Below, one piece after another: positions 51,470 to 60,180 of a stretch of 64,000 nucleotides of DNA; position 1 is the first letter of the stretch, and each line of letters starts with the position of its first letter. The DNA is from Lysobacteraceae bacterium NML07-0707 (GTDB lineage Bacteria > Pseudomonadota > Gammaproteobacteria > Xanthomonadales > Xanthomonadaceae). Both the position numbers and the translations under genes were made by a program. The stretch spans positions 1 to 64,000 of the forward strand of contig NWQT01000022.1 in assembly GCA_002798295.1 (NCBI GenBank). Reading direction: 5' to 3'. The notes beneath the pieces are model-generated. The model saw nothing but the letters and a program-made list of their open reading frames with translations. It did no database searches and was not told where the DNA came from.

Positions 51470-52677
51470 CAGCCGTTTCCGTTGATTTCTGCCCACAAGG
51501 TGCTGCTCATACCGAACAACTTGATGAAGCCTTCGGCTTCGGCCACGCCCCAGTCGGCGCTTTGTGCATAGGTCGCGCCCTTGGCATTGAGGATATGCGG
51601 CGATTCAATGGCCAGCGCATCCACCCGGCCGCCTTGGGTTTCCAGCAGCACTTCACCATTGACCTTACGCTGGCTGGATTGCAGGAACGCTTCCAGGTCG
51701 GTTTTCAGCGGGTCATGCCAGAAGCCCTCATACACCAGTTCCACCCACTTGCGGGCGACCTCGGGCTTGAAGCGGTTTTGCTGCTTGCTGAGCACGGCTT
51801 CTTCCAGCGCGCGGTGTGCGGTGAGCAAGGCCACCAGCCCCGGCGCTTCATAAACGATGCGCCCCTTGAGGCCGATGGTGGTATCGCCGGTGTACAGCCC
51901 GCGACCCACGCCATAAGCGGCAAACAGGGTATTGAGCCGTGCCAGCAGCTGCGGCCCCGGCAGCGCCTCGCCATCGAGCGCCACCGCCTCGCCTTCGACA
52001 AAACGGATACGCACCCGCAGCGGCGTGCTCGGCCATTCGGCGCGCGGCTTGCACCAGCCCCGGGCTTCCTCGCCCGGCGCCTGCCATTGGTCGATTTCAC
52101 CACCGGAAAGCGTCACCCCCAACAGGTTCTCGTTGATGGTGTATTGCTGCTGCTTGGCGCGCACCGCAAAACCGCGCGCCTCCAGATATTGCTGCTCGTA
52201 GGCGCGGGTCTGGGTGTGTTCTTTCTGGATTTCACGGATCGGCGCGATGATGCGGTAATCGCCACTGGCCTTCACCGCCAAGTCAAACCGCACCTGGTCA
52301 TTGCCCATGCCGGTGCAGCCGTGGGCGATGGCGCGGGTGCCCAGCTCGCGGGCGCGCGCCAGCGCGGCATCGACAATCAGATAGCGGTCGGAAACCAGCA
52401 ACGGATACTGCCCCTGATACCCCTCCCCTACCCAGACGAAGGGTTTGACAAAGCCCTGCCAAATCGCCGGGCCGCCATCGATGGTGCGGTGACTGGCAAC
52501 ACCCAGCTCCGCCGCGCGCTGCTCGATATAGGCGCGCTCCCCGGTATCCACGCCGCCGGTATCGGCAAACACGGTGTGCACCTGCCAGCCCTGCTCACGC
52601 AGATAGGGGATGCAGAAACTGGTATCCAGCCCGCCGGAAAAAGCGAGCACGATGTCACGGCTTTGTTTTGCACTCAT
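51469..52677 (-). CDS. argG: Argininosuccinate synthase
   Basis: Condenses citrulline with aspartate using ATP. The 402-residue protein starts with the PP-loop [17 protein letters not shown], and has [15 protein letters not shown] and the extended C-terminal multimerisation region. It lies between argF' (24-base gap) and argE' (1-base overlap). Length fits the ~400-residue class. Confidence 0.95.
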   Translation of the reverse strand: MSAKQSRDIVLAFSGGLDTSFCIPYLREQGWQVHTVFADTGGVDTGERAYIEQRAAELGVASHRTIDGGPAIWQGFVKPFVWVGEGYQGQYPLLVSDRYLIVDAALARARELGTRAIAHGCTGMGNDQVRFDLAVKASGDYRIIAPIREIQKEHTQTRAYEQQYLEARGFAVRAKQQQYTINENLLGVTLSGGEIDQWQAPGEEARGWCKPRAEWPSTPLRVRIRFVEGEAVALDGEALPGPQLLARLNTLFAAYGVGRGLYTGDTTIGLKGRIVYEAPGLVALLTAHRALEEAVLSKQQNRFKPEVARKWVELVYEGFWHDPLKTDLEAFLQSSQRKVNGEVLLETQGGRVDALAIESPHILNAKGATYAQSADWGVAEAEGFIKLFGMSSTLWAEINGNG

Positions 52678-52701
52678 GGAAATCTCCTGCCTGATTTGTG
52701 A

Positions 52702-53706
52702 TTACTGTTGGATAAGCGCTGCCATCACCGCCTTCTGCACATGCAGGCGGTTTTCGGCCTCGTTGATGGCGATGCACTGCGGCGAATCCATCACCGCGTC
52801 GGTGGCCTTGACATTGCGGCGCAGCGGCAGGCAATGGCTGAAAACACCGTTATTGGTCAGCGCCATCTTCGCCTCATCAACGATGAAATGCCTGTGCGCA
52901 TCGCGGATCGGCTTTTCTTCCTGCCAGCGGCCAAAGTACGGCAGCGCGCCCCAGCTCTTGGCATACACCACATCAGCCCCGGCATAGGCGCTTTCAATGT
53001 CATGGCTGACCTGCAAGGAGCCGCCACTCTCGGCCACGTTCTGCGCCGCCCACTGCATATAACGCTCATCCAGCAAGTAATCTTCATTCGGGCACAGCAA
53101 GGTCACATCCATGCCTAAGCGCGTAGCGATGGTCAGCGCCGAATTGGCCACCGCGGTATTCAGCGCCTTGGGGTGGTACGTCCAGGTCAGCACATATTTT
53201 TTGCCGCGCAGATCGTGCGTGCCGAAGTGCTCCTGCAAGGCCAGCGCATGCGCCAGCTCCTGACAGGGATGGGTGATGGTTTCCATATTGATCACCGGCA
53301 CCGTGGAATACCGGGCAAACGCCGCCAGCACCTTGTCCTGCCGGTCTTCCTGCCAGTCGATGAACTTCGGGAAGGCGCGCACGGCAATCAGGTCCACATA
53401 GCGCGAGAGCACCCGCGCCACTTCGGCGATATGTTCCTCGGTATCGCCGTCCATCACCGTGCCGAGGTCAAACTCCACCGGCCAGGCGTCCTTGCCCGGT
53501 TGCAGCACGATCGCATGCCCGCCCAGCTGGAACGCGCCCAGCTCGAAGCTGGTGCGAGTGCGCATCGACGGGTTGAAAAACATGAGCGCAATCGAGCGCC
53601 CGCGCAGGGCATCGCCCAGCTTGTGCTGCTTCATGCGCGCGGCCTCGGCCAATACAGCATCGAGCTCGGCGCGGCTCCAGTCTTGCGTATTCAAAAAATG
53701 TTTCAT
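52702..53706 (-). CDS. argF': N-acetylornithine carbamoyltransferase
   Basis: Transfers carbamoyl to N-acetylornithine to give N-acetylcitrulline, replacing the usual ornithine transcarbamylase. The 334-residue protein has the carbamoyl-phosphate motif NPSMRTRTSFELG near residue 45, ETITHPCQELAHAL near residue 143, and FSHCLPLRRNVKATD near 289. Two features known from the Xanthomonas enzyme are present: Glu90 (Glu92 there, acetyl-group recognition) and Lys300 (carboxylated Lys302 there). The ATG at 53706 gives a start like the Xanthomonas protein; the in-frame extension from 53772 runs through the leader terminator and is rejected. It is the first structural gene of the arginine operon and is preceded by a putative attenuator. 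Confidence 0.96.
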   Translation of the reverse strand: MKHFLNTQDWSRAELDAVLAEAARMKQHKLGDALRGRSIALMFFNPSMRTRTSFELGAFQLGGHAIVLQPGKDAWPVEFDLGTVMDGDTEEHIAEVARVLSRYVDLIAVRAFPKFIDWQEDRQDKVLAAFARYSTVPVINMETITHPCQELAHALALQEHFGTHDLRGKKYVLTWTYHPKALNTAVANSALTIATRLGMDVTLLCPNEDYLLDERYMQWAAQNVAESGGSLQVSHDIESAYAGADVVYAKSWGALPYFGRWQEEKPIRDAHRHFIVDEAKMALTNNGVFSHCLPLRRNVKATDAVMDSPQCIAINEAENRLHVQKAVMAALIQQ

Positions 53707-53723
53707 GGCGTTTTCCCGAAGGC

Positions 53724-53755
53724 AAAAAACAAAAAACCCGGCACAAGGCCGGGCT
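53724..53755 (-). terminator. Leader terminator (attenuator) ahead of argF'
   Basis: On the minus strand a perfect 6-bp GC stem CCCGGC / GCCGGG, extendable by two pairs, with loop CTTGT is followed by TTTTTTGTTTTTTG. It lies 17 bases before the argF' ATG and inside the untranslated leader. It does not follow a long gene, so it is best read as a regulated terminator. Its left arm (CCGGCCT, 53746-53752) can instead pair with AGGCCGG (53784-53790) in the leader frame, forming an antiterminator. Confidence 0.85.
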
Positions 53756-53778
53756 GGAAAATCTGCATGCACGCAGTA

Positions 53779-53823
53779 TCACGCCGGCCTGTAACAGCAG
53801 CGGCGGCGCGCGCGCGAGGTCAT
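53779..53823 (-). CDS. Arginine-rich leader peptide (attenuation)
   Basis: A 14-codon frame on the minus strand encodes MTSRARRRCCYRPA: five Arg in 14 codons, four of them CGC and one AGG, with three consecutive. The stop lies 24 bases before the terminator hairpin at 53755. AGG occurs 9-11 bases before the ATG as a weak ribosome site. An in-frame ATG at 53880 gives a 33-residue version but has no ribosome site. The size and codon bias match leader peptides such as TrpL (14 residues) and HisL (16). Expected effect: ribosomes stall at CGC codons when charged Arg-tRNA is low, the antiterminator forms and the operon is read. No experimental support is known to me. Confidence 0.8.
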   Translation of the reverse strand: MTSRARRRCCYRPA

Positions 53824-53923
53824 GCCCGCAGCCTGCCAGGCAGCGGACTGATAAGCGGCGGTGGAAAAGCGTGCATTCATGGGCGGCTATGCTCGCATGC
53901 GACTGACGATAGGACAAGGGGCA

Positions 53924-54304
53924 CTACGGCCGAACTTCCGCACTCACCACCGGCGTGATGCCGATACGGATGCGCAACCGGCGCCCGGGGTTTTGCGCAA
54001 TCCGCGAGCGATACTTCACCCCGCGATAGGTGTAGTCCACGTCATAGGCAATCGGGCGGCGATATTCCAGCGGCACGCGCACCTCGCGGCACTCACGCAC
54101 CGCACTGCCCGGCAGCGGACGGCACTGCTCTCTTGCGGTGCTGGCGTTCAGCACCTGATAGACCGGCTGCACACTCAATACCTGCGCATAGTCATAGCGC
54201 ACCTGCTCGGCGGGAACCAGTCGCTCCTGCGCTGCAGCCACAGCAGGCACAGTCATTACGGCGAGCAATAACAGGGTTTGCAGCAGAGGATGACGACAGG
54301 ACAC
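53924..54304 (-). CDS. Exported protein of unknown function
   Basis: A 126-residue protein with a clear signal peptide (residues 1-25, cleavage after AAA). The mature part has [17 protein letters not shown] and a C-terminal [30 protein letters not shown]. That C-terminal pattern (YDVxYxYxGxxY...PGxxLRVRV) resembles the end of glycine-zipper 17-kDa surface-antigen-like proteins, but the glycine-zipper membrane part itself is missing here. It may be a periplasmic relative. It lies upstream of the arg leader on the same strand, 100 bases before the leader peptide, and divergent from cysS. Confidence 0.75.
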   Translation of the reverse strand: MSCRHPLLQTLLLLAVMTVPAVAAAQERLVPAEQVRYDYAQVLSVQPVYQVLNASTAREQCRPLPGSAVRECREVRVPLEYRRPIAYDVDYTYRGVKYRSRIAQNPGRRLRIRIGITPVVSAEVRP

Positions 54305-54438
54305 GGACAGTTCACGGCATAAAATTTGCAGGCAAGTGTATGCGCGGCAGACTGAACCCCAGCATTAACGGCATGTTAACCACTCAGACTGGATGCAAGC
54401 CGCTAGAATCCCTAGCCCATTCGTTTGTGCCACCCGCC

Positions 54439-55815
54439 ATGAGCCTGCATCTTTACAACAGCCTGACCCGACAGCCTGAAGCGTTTACGCCTGCCAACCC
54501 GGCCGAGGTCACGATGTATGTCTGCGGCCCGACGGTTTACAACTATGTGCATATCGGCAATGCCCGCGGCCCGGTGGTGTTTGGCGTGCTGGCTGCGTTG
54601 CTGCGGCGGCGCTTTGGCGCACTGCGCTATGCCCGCAACATCACCGATGTGGATGACAAAATCAATGCCGCCGCCAAGGAGGCCGGCAGCCCGATCAGCG
54701 CCATTACCGGGCGTTTTGCTGAAGCCTACCGCGACGACATGGCAGCGCTGGGCGTGGAGGGCGCCTTCGCCCCAGATATTGAGCCTGCGGCCACCGAACA
54801 CATTGCCGACATCATCCAGATGTGTGAGCGCCTGATTGCCGAAGGACACGCCTATGCCGCCGAGGGGCATGTACTGTTTTCAGTGGCGAGCTTCCCCGGC
54901 TACGGCAAACTCTCGCGCCGCGACCCGGAGGACATGCTGGCCGGCGCGCGGGTGGAAGTCGCCCCCTACAAACGCGATGCCGGCGATTTTGTGCTGTGGA
55001 AGCCCTCCAGCGACGACCTGCCCGGCTGGGACTCTCCCTGGGGACGGGGGCGACCGGGCTGGCATATCGAATGCTCGGCGATGGCCGCGGCACACCTGGG
55101 GCACACCATCGACATCCATGCCGGCGGCGTGGACTTGCAATTCCCGCATCACGAAAACGAAATCGCCCAGAGCGAATGCGCCCACGGCGGCAAGACCTTT
55201 GCCCGTTTCTGGCTGCATAACGGCATGCTGAACTTTGCCGGCGCCAAGATGAGCAAATCGCTGGGCAATATCGAACGGGTGCATGACCTGGTGCGCGCCC
55301 ATCCGCCCGAAGCCCTGCGCTATGCCCTGCTCTCGGCGCATTACCGCCAGCCGCTGGAATGGAGCGATGGCCTGATTGAGCAATCCATCCGCACCCTCGA
55401 CCGCCTGTACGGCACGCTGCGCGACCTGGCCGATATTGAAGCCAAAGCGCACATCCCGGCCAGCATCGAGGCCGCGCTTGATGATGACCTCAACACCCCG
55501 GCGGCACTGGCGGAAATCGCCCGCCTTGCCGCTGTGGCGCGCAAAGCCGAAGGTGATGCCGCCCGCCGTGCTGCCAAAGCCGCGCTGCTCGGAGCCGGGC
55601 AGGCACTTGGCCTGCTGCAACAGTCACCGGCAACCTGGTTTGCCCGCGGCGCTGACCAGGGCGACGATGCCCGCATTCAAGCCCTGGTGGATGAGCGCAT
55701 TGCCGCGAAGAAAGCCCGCGACTTTGCCCGCGCCGATGCCATCCGCGACCAGCTGGCCAGTGAAGGCATCGTACTGGAAGACACCTCCCAGGGCGTACGC
55801 TGGCAGCGCCGCTGA
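54439..55815 (+). CDS. cysS: Cysteinyl-tRNA synthetase
   Basis: Charges tRNA-Cys. The 458-residue class I synthetase has zinc ligand Cys29 in [11 protein letters not shown], the HIGN motif at residues 38-41, [28 protein letters not shown], the KMSKSLGN loop near residue 270 and a C-terminal anticodon domain. The ATG at 54439 gives the standard length; the longer in-frame start at 54133 lies antisense to the exported protein. It converges with obg. Confidence 0.97.
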   Translation: MSLHLYNSLTRQPEAFTPANPAEVTMYVCGPTVYNYVHIGNARGPVVFGVLAALLRRRFGALRYARNITDVDDKINAAAKEAGSPISAITGRFAEAYRDDMAALGVEGAFAPDIEPAATEHIADIIQMCERLIAEGHAYAAEGHVLFSVASFPGYGKLSRRDPEDMLAGARVEVAPYKRDAGDFVLWKPSSDDLPGWDSPWGRGRPGWHIECSAMAAAHLGHTIDIHAGGVDLQFPHHENEIAQSECAHGGKTFARFWLHNGMLNFAGAKMSKSLGNIERVHDLVRAHPPEALRYALLSAHYRQPLEWSDGLIEQSIRTLDRLYGTLRDLADIEAKAHIPASIEAALDDDLNTPAALAEIARLAAVARKAEGDAARRAAKAALLGAGQALGLLQQSPATWFARGADQGDDARIQALVDERIAAKKARDFARADAIRDQLASEGIVLEDTSQGVRWQRR

Positions 55816-55837
55816 ACTGCCTCTCCCGATCAAACAC

Positions 55838-56896
<1,059 letters not shown>

Positions 56897-56927
56897 TTAT
56901 GCAAAGTGTGGATGGCGACAAAAATAA

Positions 56928-56951
56928 CAAACCCCGCCGCAGCGGGGTTTG
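56928..56951 (-). terminator. Terminator between rpmA and obg
   Basis: Perfect 10-bp stem CAAACCCCGC / GCGGGGTTTG with loop CGCA (read on plus). On the minus strand it is followed by TTATTTTTG. It lies 22 bases after the rpmA stop and would set obg expression below ribosomal-protein level, or require a separate obg promoter. Confidence 0.88.
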
Positions 56952-56973
56952 CCGAAAGCCGGTTCGCGGTGGC

Positions 56974-57231
56974 TTATTCTGCCACGACGCTCACGGTACG
57001 ACGCTTCATCGGTCCTTTGATGGAAAACTCCACCTTGCCGTCCTGCAGTGCGTACAGGGTGTAATCGCGGCCAAGGCCAACGCCAGGACCCGGATGGAAC
57101 TGGGTACCGCGTTGACGCACGATGATGTTGCCAGCTTCAATCGCCTGACCGCCATAGATCTTGACGCCCAGGTATTTCGGGTTGGAGTCGCGGCCGTTGC
57201 GCGAGGAGCCTACGCCTTTTTTGTGTGCCAT
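56974..57231 (-). CDS. rpmA: 50S ribosomal protein L27
   Basis: An 85-residue ribosomal protein whose N terminus reaches the peptidyl transferase centre. It begins [20 protein letters not shown] with no pre-sequence and contains [22 protein letters not shown], diagnostic of L27. It follows rplU with an 11-base gap. Confidence 0.98.
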   Translation of the reverse strand: MAHKKGVGSSRNGRDSNPKYLGVKIYGGQAIEAGNIIVRQRGTQFHPGPGVGLGRDYTLYALQDGKVEFSIKGPMKRRTVSVVAE

Positions 57232-57242
57232 GAGTTTTCTCC

Positions 57243-57551
57243 TTAACCGTTGATGCCGGTGATTTCGATTTCAGTGTAGTGCTGACGGTGACCCATCTGC
57301 TTGCGGTGGTGCTTGCGGCGACGGAATTTGACGATCTTCACCTTGTCGGCGCGACCGTGACCCACCACCTTGGCGGAAACGGCTGCGCCCTTCAGCGCAT
57401 CGCCAAGCTTCACGCCTTCGCCATCACCCAGCATCAGGATGTTGTCGAACTTGATTTCGCTGCCCGCCTCAACGTCCAGCTTTTCAACGCGCAGGGTGTC
57501 ACCCTGAGCTACGCGGTATTGCTTACCGCCAGTAACCAGTACTGCATACAT
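57243..57551 (-). CDS. rplU: 50S ribosomal protein L21
   Basis: A 102-residue ribosomal protein that binds 23S r[17 protein letters not shown] at the start and [21 protein letters not shown] near the C terminus are diagnostic. The ATG at 57551 fits the family; an in-frame start two codons earlier is less likely. A strong promoter lies about 64 bases upstream. Confidence 0.98.
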   Translation of the reverse strand: MYAVLVTGGKQYRVAQGDTLRVEKLDVEAGSEIKFDNILMLGDGEGVKLGDALKGAAVSAKVVGHGRADKVKIVKFRRRKHHRKQMGHRQHYTEIEITGING

Positions 57552-57614
57552 GACCAAGCATTCCTCTGTAGTTATTGTGGTCGCCTCCGGCCAACATGGC
57601 CAAGAGAGCTGGAG

Positions 57615-57643
57615 ACTATACCTCGCATCTAGGTATTAAGCAA
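57615..57643 (-). promoter_or_regulatory. Sigma-70-like promoter of rplU-rpmA
   Basis: On the minus strand TTGCTT (57638-57643) and TATAGT (57615-57620) are separated by exactly 17 bases, a near-consensus housekeeping promoter. It lies about 65 bases upstream of rplU, leaving a leader that contains a short GGCC..GGCC hairpin, as ribosomal-protein leaders often do. Confidence 0.75.
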
Positions 57644-57662
57644 GACATCCTCGGCTTCCCTC

Positions 57663-59192
57663 TCAGCCTTCCACCACCACCGGAATTCCGGCGATTTTGG
57701 CGGCCCACTGTTTCGGGCCGGTTTCATGCACCGAGGTGCCGCGAGCATCGACCGCCACGGTGACCGGCATGTCCTTGACCTCGAATTCGTAGATGGCTTC
57801 CATGCCCAGGTCTTCAAAAGCCAGCACCTTGGCCGCCTTGATGGCCTTGGACACCAGATAGGCGCTGCCGCCGACGGCCATCAGATAGGCCGCGCCGTTA
57901 TCGCGGATGGCGTCAATCGCTGCCGGGCCGCGCTCGGCCTTGCCGACCATGCCCAGCAAACCTGTGGCTTCCAGCATCTGCCGGGTGAACTTGTCCATGC
58001 GCGTGGCGGTGGTGGGGCCAGCAGGGCCGACCACTTCATCGCGTACCGGATCCACCGGGCCGACGTAATAGATAAAGCGCCCGTTGAGATCCACCGGCAG
58101 TGGCTCGCCCCGGTTGAGCATATCCACCATGCGCTTGTGCGCAGCATCGCGCCCGGTCAGCAGCTTGCCCGAGAGCAGCAACACATCGCCTGGTTGCCAA
58201 GTGGCGACTTCTTCCTTGGTGACGCTATCGAGATTGACGCGCTTGCCCTTGGAGGCGTCATAGGTCAGCTCCGGCCAGTCGGTGAGCGATGGCGGCTCCA
58301 GCGCCACCGGCCCGCTGCCATCCAGGGTGAAGTGGGCATGCCGGGTGGCGGCGCAGTTGGGAATCATCGCTACCGGCAGGTTGGCCGCATGGGTCGGATA
58401 GTCCTTGACCTTGATATCAAGCACGGTGGTAAGCCCGCCCAGCCCCTGCGCGCCGATGCCCAGCGCATTCACCTTGTCGTACAGCTCAAGGCGCAGTTCT
58501 TCGGCACGGTTTTGTGCGCCGCGCGCCTTCAGCTCAGTGATGTCAATCGGCTCCATCAATGCTTCCTTGGCCAGCAGCATGGCTTTTTCGGCAGTGCCGC
58601 CAATGCCGATGCCGAGCATCCCCGGCGGGCACCAGCCCGCGCCCATGGTTGGCACGGTCTTCAGCACCCAGTCCACAATGGAATCAGATGGGTTCAGCAT
58701 GGCGAACTTGGTCTTGGCCTCCGAGCCACCGCCCTTGGCCGCAACGATGACATCCACCTTGTTGCCGGCGACCAGCTTCATGTTGACCACGGCCGGGGTG
58801 TTGTCACCGGTGTTCTTGCGGCGGCCTGCCGGGTCGGCCAGCACGCTGGCGCGCAGCTTGTTGTCCGGGTGGTTGTAGGCGCGGCGCACGCCTTCGTTGA
58901 CCATGTCCTCAACGCTCATGGTGGCATCGTCCCAGCGCACATCCATGCCAACCTCAAGAAACACGGTGACAATGCCGGTGTCCTGGCAAATCGGGCGATG
59001 GCCTTCGGCGCACATGCGCGAATTGATGAGAATCTGTGCCATCGCGTCCTTGGCCGCGGGCGATTCCTCGCGCTCGTAGGCGGCGGCCAGATTCTTGATG
59101 TAATCGACCGGGTGGTAGTAGCTGATGTATTGCAGGGCATCGGCAACGGACTGGATGAAGTCCTCCTGCCGGATGGAGACGGGCTGGCGCAT
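57663..59192 (-). CDS. fumA: Fumarate hydratase, class I ([4Fe-4S])
   Basis: Hydrates fumarate to malate in the citric acid cycle using an oxygen-sensitive [4Fe-4S] cluster. The 509-residue protein has the N-terminal alpha domain (RPICQDTGIVTVFLEVG with a cluster Cys, NTGDNTPAVVNMKLV, KGGGSEAKTKFAML, GWCPPGMLGIGIGG). The C-terminal beta domain carries GKLLTGRDAAHKRM, IYYVGPVDPVRDEVVGPAGPTTATRMD and GKAERG. Single-chain fused form. It is divergent from fpr. Confidence 0.96.
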   Translation of the reverse strand: MRQPVSIRQEDFIQSVADALQYISYYHPVDYIKNLAAAYEREESPAAKDAMAQILINSRMCAEGHRPICQDTGIVTVFLEVGMDVRWDDATMSVEDMVNEGVRRAYNHPDNKLRASVLADPAGRRKNTGDNTPAVVNMKLVAGNKVDVIVAAKGGGSEAKTKFAMLNPSDSIVDWVLKTVPTMGAGWCPPGMLGIGIGGTAEKAMLLAKEALMEPIDITELKARGAQNRAEELRLELYDKVNALGIGAQGLGGLTTVLDIKVKDYPTHAANLPVAMIPNCAATRHAHFTLDGSGPVALEPPSLTDWPELTYDASKGKRVNLDSVTKEEVATWQPGDVLLLSGKLLTGRDAAHKRMVDMLNRGEPLPVDLNGRFIYYVGPVDPVRDEVVGPAGPTTATRMDKFTRQMLEATGLLGMVGKAERGPAAIDAIRDNGAAYLMAVGGSAYLVSKAIKAAKVLAFEDLGMEAIYEFEVKDMPVTVAVDARGTSVHETGPKQWAAKIAGIPVVVEG

Positions 59193-59280
59193 GGGCTGGC
59201 TTCCGGGAATTGAAAGCCGGGTATTTTAGCGAACACCTTGGCCGTAAAATGTGCCCCTCCTTTACGCAAGGCAGATGTCG

Positions 59281-60093
59281 ATGTCCGAATCCCCCTATCT
59301 CACCGAAACCGTGCTGGATGTCCACCACTGGACGGATGCCTATTTCAGCTTCACCACCACCCGTGATGCCGGGCTGCGCTTTGAAAATGGCCAGTTCGTG
59401 ATGATTGGCCTGGAGGTGGAGCAACCCGATGGCCGCATCAAGCCGCTGGTACGCGCTTATTCGGTCGCCAGTGCCAACTGGGACGAAACCCTGCACTTTT
59501 TCAGCATCAAGGTGCAAGACGGGCCGCTGACCTCGCGGCTGCAACATCTCAAGCCCGGCGACAAATTGCTGGTCAGCCGCAAACCGACCGGCACCTTGCT
59601 GATTTCCGACGTGCACCCGGGGCGCAACCTGTTTCTGCTGGGCACCGGCACCGGCCTGGCGCCCTGGCTGTCGGTGGCGCAAGACCCGGAAACCTATGAA
59701 CGCTTCGAGAAAGTCATTGTCTGCCACGGCGTGCGTGGCGCGGCCGACTTGGCCTATCGCGACTTTTTTGAGCACCAGCTGCCGAACCATGAGTTCCTGG
59801 GTGACATCGTCCGCGACAAGCTGCTGTACTTCCCGGCAGTCTCGCGCGAGCCGTTTGAATACCGCGGCAATGACCACCGTGGCCGCATCACCGACATGCT
59901 GGCCGATGGCCGCATGACCCGTTTCCTTGGCCTGGAAGCATTGGATGCCAAGCACGACCGCGCCATGATTTGCGGCAGCCCGGCGATGCTGGCCGATTTC
60001 CGCGCCCTGCTCGATGCCCGTGGCCTCACCGCCTCGCCGCGCATCGGCACCGCTGGCGAATACGTGTTCGAGCGTGCCTTCGTGGAGAAATAA
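59281..60093 (+). CDS. fpr: Ferredoxin/flavodoxin--NADP+ reductase
   Basis: A 270-residue FAD enzyme that exchanges electrons between NADPH and ferredoxin or flavodoxin. FAD motif RAYSVAS begins at Arg58; GTGTGLAPWLSV is the NADP-binding loop; MICGSPAML is typical; the C-terminal GTAGEYVFERAFVEK end resembles bacterial subclass I Fpr. The ATG at 59281 was chosen from the family start; ATG at 59275 is two codons earlier. Divergent from fumA; dcp follows 87 bases later. Confidence 0.93.
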   Translation: MSESPYLTETVLDVHHWTDAYFSFTTTRDAGLRFENGQFVMIGLEVEQPDGRIKPLVRAYSVASANWDETLHFFSIKVQDGPLTSRLQHLKPGDKLLVSRKPTGTLLISDVHPGRNLFLLGTGTGLAPWLSVAQDPETYERFEKVIVCHGVRGAADLAYRDFFEHQLPNHEFLGDIVRDKLLYFPAVSREPFEYRGNDHRGRITDMLADGRMTRFLGLEALDAKHDRAMICGSPAMLADFRALLDARGLTASPRIGTAGEYVFERAFVEK

Positions 60094-60180
60094 GCGCCGC
60101 GCTTGTCGATTGTTTGCGTCTTACCCACAACGATGCGTTACCCTGAAATATTCCGTCCCACACCAGATAAAGGTTTGTCG

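Noticed and set aside
53707-53772. A 22-codon in-frame N-terminal extension of argF' that runs through the terminator
   Set aside because: Homologues start at MKHFLN, and the extension would translate the hairpin and T tract. It is explained by the leader structure instead.
53824-53880. Longer 33-residue version of the leader peptide starting at 53880
   Set aside because: It is in frame and possible, but the upstream ATG has no ribosome site while the ATG at 53823 does and gives a typical leader length. Kept only as an alternative.
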